DNA from: Hansfordia pulvinata
Lineage: Eukaryota > Ascomycota > Sordariomycetes > Xylariales
Direction: 5' to 3'
DNA: 64,000 nucleotides
Assembly: GCA_006538405.1 (NCBI GenBank)
Contig: BJKQ01000003.1
Coordinates: forward strand, 2,170,001-2,234,000
The notes below the pieces were generated by a model. The model saw nothing but the letters and a program-made list of their open reading frames with translations. It searched no databases and had not been told where the DNA came from. A program made the position numbers and the translations under genes. Below are positions 56,756-64,000 of this stretch, one piece after another (position 1 is the first letter of the stretch; every line of letters begins with the position of its first letter).

Positions 56756-58812
56756 ATGAACAACCTACAAGACGACGGCGGCGGCCGGGGCCCGACGATC
56801 CTGGCCATCATCACAACCGTGACGGCCCTGAGCACGATCTTCTCTGCGGCTCGGTTCTTTGTCCGCGGCCGACTCCAGGGGCGGCTTCTGCTGGATGACT
56901 ACTTGATCATAGTATCGAATGTAAGGAGACTGTCAACCCTATACCTGTTCTCTCTCAAGCCAACAAGAGAAGAGAGAGAGAGAGAGAGAGAAGAGGAGAA
57001 CCAACCCAGCCCCAGAAACCCCTATCAAGACAAGCCTCATCAACCGATCCCTCACGAACAAATGTATCACCTGGCTGAACGATGGAATCCTTCCAGATAT
57101 GCACCTGGCTCACCGTCGCCTTCGAGGTGCAGGCGGTGCGGGCGGGCAGCGGGCGGCACGCGGCGTCGCTGTCGGCCGCGGACCGGGCGGCGCTGCGGTA
57201 CTGGACGCTGGCCGGCTTCGTGCCGGGCATCATGTCGTTCGGCATGCCCAAGCTGGCGACCGTCGCGCTGCTGACGCGCATCCTGTGCCCGTCGCCGCGC
57301 CACCGCGCCCTGCTGTGGTGCCTCGCCTTGCTATGCCAGATGCAGCTCGTCGCCACCGCCGCCGTCCTCTTCGTGCAGTGCCCCCCGCGCGGCGGCGGCG
57401 GTCTTGACGGTAGTAGCGATGGTGGTGTTGGAGGCGGCGTGGGCGGGTGCGTCGACCAGAGCGTCAACATCAGCTTCGACATCTACACCGGCGGTGAGTC
57501 CACACATCCCCGGCACATGCACGGTATACCCGCGATGGCCTGACCGATAGACTGACTGGCAAACGATCAAACCGCCATCCAGCCTTCTCCGCCGCCGTGG
57601 ACCTGTATCTGGCGGTGTATCCGAGCCTGGTGCTCTTCAAGCTGCGCATCGGCCTGCGGCAGAAGCTCGGGCTGAGTGTTGCCCTCGGGCTGGGCTTCGT
57701 GTATGATTCCTGTCTTGACCTTGAACTTGCCACGACGCCCGGGATAAGATCCGCGCCTAACGCAACGCAAACAAACGTACAGGTCTTCGATAGTCGCCGT
57801 CTACAAATGCACACGGATTCCCTCTCTCGGCTCAGACGACTTTTCGCGTGAGCCCACCTCTTTCCTGTCGACGACTTCAGCACAGCATGATCTCATCACA
57901 GACTGACACCCATCCTCTCTTCTTAGACGACTCTTCAGACCTCGTCATCTGGACATGGTAAGCTCCCTCCTCTCAACTCACCCAGCAGACACCTGATCCC
58001 ATTCTGCTTTTTTTGTTTTGAATCCTCAACACCAGCCCTTCCCTCTATTCTTTCTAGTCCCTCCCGTGACTTTATCTCCTCACACCCAACCCCGACCCCC
58101 TTCTCCCTATCCATGCCTCACGCCTTCCCGTTAACGTCCTCACAGCGCGGAGGGGAGCACAATCATCATAGCCTCCAGCCTACCCCTGCTCCGCCCTCTC
58201 CTCCTCTACGTCCGCGGCGGGTTCCGGCGCCCCTCGACCCCGAGCCTGGCCGAGCTCACCCGCCCTGACCGTCTACCACCACCACCACCACCACCGTCTC
58301 AGCCCTCAGGTTCTCGCCAACGCTACCGCCAGACAACCACCTTCTCCCTCCCTCTCCAAGGCCTGCCTCCCACACACGGCCACCACTACGACCAAACCCC
58401 AGGCCGCAGCACAACCCCCTCAACCACGTCCGCATGCACATCCGGCGGCTCCCGCCCCTCCCAGGACTCGGACACCTTCAAGTACGGCGTCACAGCCTCC
58501 GCCACCGCGCTCCTCCCCACCCCACTTGCACCGCCTCCTCCTCTAGCAGCAGCAGCAGCAGCCATAAATCTCACCCCCACCGCCTCTACTGCCATCCCTG
58601 GTTCAGGGGCAGACGTCGTAAGCACCACCACCACCACCGCCACCACCACCACCACTACGGACCCATTCGAGGCCCACCACCGCGGCTGCCCGCCCGGGCT
58701 CCTCGAGGCCGCCCACCGCGGCCGAGGCATCCTGCGCACCGACCGCATCGTCGTCGTCTACGAGGACGAGAAGGGCTCTCTGAGGGAGGGCGCCTTTGAG
58801 GTTGTCTCGTAG
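56756..58812 (+). CDS. Integral membrane protein, fungal rhodopsin-like (PTH11-related) family
   Basis: A seven-helix type membrane protein of the large fungal family whose members include PTH11-like receptors; the ligand is unknown. Six exons, 56756-56920, 57097-57493, 57583-57700, 57783-57847, 57927-57957 and 58146-58812, join in frame to 480 residues. Family marks are AARFFVRGRL and LLDDYLIIVSN in exon 1, FGMPKLATVALLTRIL in exon 2, FSAAVDLYLAVYPSLVLFKL in exon 3, SIVAVYKCTRIPSL in exon 4, DLVIWT in exon 5 and GSTIIIASSLPLLRPLLLYV in exon 6. The exon order matches the order of helices 1, 3, 4, 5, 6 and 7. The helix-2 part after exon 1 seems short or missing: 55 residues of exon 1 run straight into ICTWLTVAFEVQA, so an extra exon may hide in the 176-base first intron. 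The C-terminal tail is disordered, with Pro, Thr and Ala repeats (CCA and ACC arrays) and ends EDEKGSLREGAFEVVS. No CFEM domain is present. Confidence 0.82.
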
Positions 58813-59234
58813 TGGGGGCCTTGTCCTCTTTTCTCTCCGTCGCTGGAAGACAAGAAAGAGACAGAGAGTGAAAAAAAAGAAAACAGGCGAGGGGAGAGAG
58901 GGAGGGTTGGCTTGACTCGGTAAATAGGACGTATTTCGGCGGCGCTGTGGGATTGATAACACACATGTAGGCGGCCGATTTACAGGAAAAAAGTTTAGTG
59001 GTATTCATGATAGGAACAGAAGGAGGAGATGGGGGTAACCCAGGACGCTCGTTTGACCCTGTACTATAGGGCGAATAGGGGGAGCGACAAAGTGGGGCGA
59101 CATAATAGACAGAAGTACATTATTTTGAAGTGCAGCGCGTCAAGACGGTTTCGCATTTGGCCGAGGTCATGAATTGTAAGATTACTCGGTATTATGTTGT
59201 ACTTCAATGTCTACAAACGGGGTCGACACACCCC
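58813..59234. other. 3' region between convergent genes
   Basis: About 420 bases with the 3' UTRs of the rhodopsin-like gene and the GH31 gene. I see no other feature. Confidence 0.5.
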
Positions 59235-62128
59235 TCACTGGCATTCGACCTTGAAGCCCTCCTTCAGGGGCATGTCCACGGCCACGGCGACGGTCTCCTT
59301 GTCGGCGTCGACCTGCGCCTCGGCTTCCTTGCCTGCGACCGTGCAGCGGAGCGCCTCGCCGCCGCTCTCTTTCCTCAGTCCGAGGAAGGTGACCTTGGCG
59401 ATCTTGACGTCCGTGTCGAAGCCGAACTCGCCGTCGACGTCGAGCACGCCCCCCTCGGCGGCGAAGCGCGCGTTCGTGGTGCCCTGCTGCTCGATGCTGA
59501 CGCCGTCGTCGAGGTAGAGGTCTCCGGAAGCCTTGCCGTCCCGGCCCAGGGGCACCAGCAGCTCAAAGTCCTGCTGGCGCACCTCGGTGGTGGTCATGCC
59601 GGACCGGGTGCGCAGCGGCACCACGACCCCGCCGCGCAGGAAGAGCGGGATGTCCTCGGGCCCGACGTCGGGCACCGTCAGGGCCTTGCCCTCGCCGACC
59701 ACCTTGTCGAGCGTGTAGAAGTCGTAAAAGACGTCCTCGGGCAGGTACACGTCGACCGTGGTGGATTCCGCGGACTCGACCACGGGCGCCACCAGCAAGC
59801 CCGGCCCGTAGAACCACTGCGTGTCCAGGCCGCGTGCGTTGCGGTCGTGGGGGTAGAGGTAGAAGACAGGCAGCACGGCAGGGGTACCGTCGGCCGACTG
59901 GCGGTGCATGGCCGTGTACAAGTAGTCCAGCAGGCGGTAGCGAATGTCAATGGCCTTCTTGGCGGCGTCAGTCACCAATTTCCAGAGGTAGAACTCCTGC
60001 GAGATGGACTCGAACTGGTTGTGGTTGCGGTAGAAGGGGATGAAGGCGCCGAGCGTGGCCCAGCGCGCGCAGAGCTGCTCCGTGGTGTTACCGCCGAAGC
60101 CACACACGTCAGCGCCAACCATGGGGATTTGGTACACAGCGGTGAAGGCCAGCATGCTGCGGATGTTCTGCAGGTAGTGCTCCCAGTCCGAGAAGTTGTC
60201 GCCGAGCCAGTGGCCGACCTTGCTACCAGCGCCGGCGAACGTCGACCGCGTGATGACCATCGGACGCACAGAGGGTCTGCGCTGCAGCATGGCCTCGTGT
60301 GAGGCCACCGACATGAGGGAGCCGTAGATGTTGTGCGTGTCGTACATGGTGAGTCCATTCTGGTGGACTACGTCCGTCTGCACCGTCTGGTTGGAGATGC
60401 CGCCGCGTCCCGCGTTCCAGCTGTCCTCATAAGCGGCCTTGTTGTGGATTGCATACTTGGGGAAGACCAGCTCACGGTCCGGCAGGCCCTTTTGCTGACC
60501 CTCCTGGCGAAGCTCCAGAGGGGCGCCCTGGTGGAAAGCTCGCGGAGGCGTGTCGGGAATCTCCAGGGTCTGGACATCGCTGCGCTTGCAGTCCGTGCCC
60601 TCGGGCTGGAAATCACACGGCCAGCCCGGTAGGGACCTCGGGGGTGAACGGACGGGCGGCGGGTCTGGAGGGTACCCGACAGAGGCCTTCTCAGGGTCGC
60701 AGGGGTAGTAGCAGGGGAAGCTGGACGGGTCGTTCATGTCGATCCACAGGGCGTCAATGTCCACGCCGTTCTCGGGCGAGAAGAACATGTCGAACTCGTT
60801 GTTCCAATATTTGGTGATGTTGGCAGCGAACCAGTCGGGGAAGGCCGTCACTCCAGGCCAGACGACCCCCTTCCAGACAGAGCTGTCATTGGGGGACTTC
60901 ATAAAGATGTCGTCGTCCAGACCGCGCTGCAGCGACCCGGGAAAGTCCTGATACGCGACGGCGGGATCCACCATGACTATGTAGTGCTGGTCAGCCGCAT
61001 GCAGGTGGTCGACAAGCTCTCGCATCTGGCTCAGGGGGAACCGCTCTGGGTCGAGAGAGAAAACCTGGTCATCGTGGTCAGCCACAGCGCGTCACACTCG
61101 AAGTAGGGCATTGCATACCCTGCGGCGGTACATGTAGTCGATGTCGGTCCACAAAGTTTCGAGAGGGATCTCTGCCTGGCTGTAGTTGTAGACCACTTCG
61201 GCCAGGTTGTAGACGTCCTGGTAGCCGTAGCGGCAGTTGTGGAAGCCGTAACCCCAATACGGCATCTCCGCGGGCAAGCCAGCGATCTCAGCGTACTGCC
61301 GGCTGACATCGATCGGGCTTGGTCCGGCCATGAAGTAGAAGTCAAGAACGCCGCCCAGCGTGTGGTACTCCAGGTACTGGCCGGACTCCTCGGTGTTGTT
61401 GACCATTACATCCATGCCGTTCGAGTTGAGCAGGAGAACACCATGGGTGCCGTTGTCTCTGTGCTCGTAGTAGACGGGGTGGTTCCCGTACAGGTTCTCG
61501 CCGGCGGGGGTGGAGAAGGCATCGCGAGACCACAGGGTGCGGATGTAGTCAGTGGTGTTCAGCCTGAAGGGGTCGGAGTGCTCGCCCATTCCATAGAGGT
61601 TGGGATCTTGGGGCAACTTGGTGCGCAGATGAAGATATTGCGACTCGAAGACGAGGGGCGAGCCCGACGTGTCAAACAAGACCTCGCCGGTCTCGGGGCG
61701 AGACACCGTGAAGGAGAAGGGCTCTTCAACATAGTCGAACTTCAGCGCAGGGCTGTCCGAGGCCCTGTGACCTCCCGGCCTCGGGAAGACCGACTCCGGG
61801 ATCTGGTACACGCTGTTGGCGGCATCCTGGATCTTGACATGCAGTCTGGAGTCTGCTCGAGGTTAGCAAGACAGCTATCGATCGGCACAGCTGTTCCTGA
61901 CGCACCTGTCTCGTAAGAGACCTGCAGGACCAGGTCCTTCAGATCTGTGCCGTACGCGTCGCACGGCTGCCCAGCAAGAGACAAGGAAGCCGTCAAGCCG
62001 GTGGCCGAAGTCTGGACGTGGGCAGCCTTGTAGCCGGGACAATGGGCCAGAGCATCGTCGGCTGGGGCATCTCTTCGCACGACCGCAGCAGCCGAAGCTG
62101 CCACCGCCATGAGCAGCACGCTGGCCAT
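59235..62128 (-). CDS. Secreted alpha-glucosidase, glycoside hydrolase family 31
   Basis: A predicted extracellular exo-acting alpha-glucosidase releasing glucose from malto-oligosaccharides or starch ends. Three exons, 62128-61906, 61852-61119 and 61064-59235, give 928 residues. A signal peptide ([17 protein letters not shown]) starts the protein. The N-terminal domain has [14 protein letters not shown], then [14 protein letters not shown] joined by the second intron to [14 protein letters not shown]. The nucleophile Asp (about 428) is in [13 protein letters not shown], and the acid/base Asp (about 608) in [10 protein letters not shown]. The sequence [19 protein letters not shown] is typical of GH31. 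The position after DMN is Asp (431), where the family signature usually has Glu. Beta-sandwich domains end the protein. The gene has no frameshift. A plus-strand frame of 390 residues over this gene is its GC-rich shadow. Fine substrate specificity is not readable from sequence. Confidence 0.94.
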
Positions 62129-64000
62129 TGTGACTGCGCCCGGGAGCGTTGCGTCTTATACGCGGGGCGAGTGCGAAGTTGAGGCAGGCAGGCAGGTAGA
62201 AGAGTTTGGCGTGCTTGAGTGAGAGTGGGGGGCCGGATCAGCGGGGTGATGCTCGAGCGCGGGAGGTCGAGTCGGAGTGGATGACAAGACAGGGTCGGTG
62301 GTGGGTTTTATAGGGGCTGGCAAAGTGAGCCTGTCGCGGGCCCTGGCCGCGTGGGTGAAGTGCGGGCATAACCTGGCCTGGCATTCCAGCGCGGTGGAGC
62401 CAAGTCATCGTGAGTCGAGGGCGATGCGAGGCGGCGGCAGGGCTGCGCGCGGGCCCGCTGCAGCTCATCGACCAGAAGCCAAGATCCCCGTCGCTTGGCA
62501 CGGGTTCTTGTTCGGCGCAGTCTCGGTCTCGGCCAGGTCTGCAGGCCGGTCAAACCAGGGGGGAGGGGCGCGGTGATTTCCGTGGACGTGATGAAAGTGA
62601 CGACCGCGCAGAGGAAGCTGGAATCGTCAGCCAGTATACGTGAGGGTAGGTAGATGGTAGCTGAGCTGCTGTCGGCGGAAGAAGCTGGGGCGGGGAGCTA
62701 ACCGATCAGGGCTCAGGTTCTCGTGGAGAATTGTGGTTGTGCCAATTCCCGCCCCGGGAGGGCTGTGAGGAGCACGGCGCTTTCGCGGGGCTTCATGTAT
62801 TGGCGGGCTCGGGCGGGGATGTCCAGCGCGACGATCCCTCCAGCCTGGACGGGCTCTCATCCCCCAGAAGGGCCCCAGCTTGTCAGGTAACCGCGTACCT
62901 AAGCACCTAAGGCACCGGGCTACTGGACTGGCTTTAGTGTAGTGGTCTCCAGCAACCTCCCCAGAAAAACCCCCCCTCTCCTCCCCGCACATCCCCCGCG
63001 AACACGCCACAGCTGCTTGGCACGTCACCGAGAAATCTACATGATATCTGCCTGTCATGGAATTCTTCCGTCCCCATAGCCCCTCCAGCCTTTGTAAGCC
63101 TCAGTGTCAATTCCCTCACATGCCTCTCGTAACCCAGAAACGTGACCGAAGCACAAAACTGCCACCAGCTTCTGGCTCCTCGTCTGCTTCCAACTCGGCT
63201 CAGGTCAGCATCGCCCAACTCAGATCGCCGGTGTGCGAGTCGCAAGGGTCAGCGCACCTCTCCCCTCCAGCCACTGCACTCGGTCAAACAATAAGCAGCA
63301 AAGATTGTTACATGCATGAGAGATATGGAAGCCAGCCTGGGCGACTCAAGATCGCCGTTCCACGTCCAAACCCCACGGCCCACTAGTTAGCTGGCCTAGT
63401 CGTATGTTATTAGCCGCCACCCGGGTCTTCTCACCCACCCACCGACTTGTGTGCTCCTACGAGTACCGTAGGTATGTCATGTCGGCACTACCTGTGCTCT
63501 TTCGCCAACTTGGTTTGGTTTAACCTGGTATTCCACCGATTGGCTCGCACATCATCCGCCTTGGCCTTGTCGACGACCATGCCTTCATTTCCCATCCCGC
63601 GGCTGGCCTTCTTAGGCCCTCGCTACAATCCTCGGTCCGATCAGAACTGACCATCTCCTCCGGCGTGCTGCCGGCGTTGGCGCCCCTTGGCGTTGAATTC
63701 ATGGATCGGAACCACGACCACATGGCACTCATCGCTGTCGCAACTCGAACAATACCAGTCCACCCACCCACCCACAAGAGGCTCACGCGATTCTCTGAGC
63801 ATCGCCTCTCCACATTCCCTGATAGTCCTGCCTCAACGACATTTCGCTCAGAATGGGCCATGGCGGTGTAATCGTGATCATAACATTCATCTATAATACT
63901 CCAAGTCGTTGTCGTCGTCATCGTCGTCATGGTATTCCCAGTTATGCCGTGCAAGCAAAGAGACTGTAGTCTCGGGCCTTGTCGCCCGGCCCCTCCGGTA
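62129..64000. other. GH31 promoter region and unassigned DNA at the right edge
   Basis: The first few hundred bases are the upstream region of the alpha-glucosidase gene. The remaining 1.5 kb has no supported gene. A TACGAGTACCGTAGGTA copy of the GTAC motif lies near 63459. Short frames near 63520-63954 have no recognisable content. Confidence 0.45.

Noticed and set aside
59130..60302. 390-residue plus-strand frame opposite the GH31 gene
   Set aside because: It is a shadow of the alpha-glucosidase codons; the minus-strand protein has all catalytic motifs.

Overview
The window is nuclear DNA of a filamentous ascomycete (Pezizomycotina, most likely Sordariomycetes). The evidence is short GT-AG introns of about 50-110 bases with CTAAC/CTGAC-like branch points, GC-rich codon use, CT-rich promoter tracts, and families typical of these fungi: PTH11/rhodopsin-like membrane proteins, a NACHT-ankyrin protein and a secreted GH31 alpha-glucosidase. 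The genus cannot be fixed from sequence alone. No prokaryotic features, CRISPR array, rRNA or tRNA gene, or intact transposon was found.

Layout. 0.8-8.9 kb: vacuolar ATPase c subunit (-), the U4/U6 snRNP and snoRNP protein Snu13 (+), a Sac2-like phosphoinositide phosphatase (+) and a small secreted protein (-). 8.9-16.2 kb: gene-poor DNA. 16.2-21.0 kb: transketolase (+) and an unrecognised acidic low-complexity protein (-). 21.0-34.0 kb: 13 kb of gene-poor DNA with microsatellites, a 15-bp tandem repeat and dispersed GTAC-centred palindromes. 34.0-45.0 kb: a housekeeping cluster of Wee1 mitotic kinase (+), gamma-tubulin complex component GCP3 (-) and SAGA subunit Hfi1/Ada1 (+). 46.5-62.1 kb: accessory genes, namely an alpha/beta hydrolase (+), a Cys-rich single-pass membrane protein (-), a 5'-incomplete NACHT-ankyrin receptor (-), a rhodopsin-like integral membrane protein (+) and the GH31 alpha-glucosidase (-). 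The last 1.9 kb holds nothing recognisable.

The core genes serve vacuole acidification, splicing and rRNA modification, phosphoinositide turnover, the pentose phosphate pathway, mitotic entry, microtubule nucleation and transcription. The accessory genes at the right side concern the surface and environment (sensing, non-self recognition, carbohydrate breakdown). I see no biosynthetic cluster.

Two things stand out. First, four conserved genes (Sac2-like, Wee1, GCP3, Cys-rich membrane protein) each carry one frameshift. In every case it is explained by one missing base in a short homopolymer, which points to base-calling error in the assembly rather than to pseudogenes. Second, a family of GTAC-centred palindromes (perfect copies up to 20 bp) is scattered through the two gene-poor blocks and nearly absent from coding DNA.
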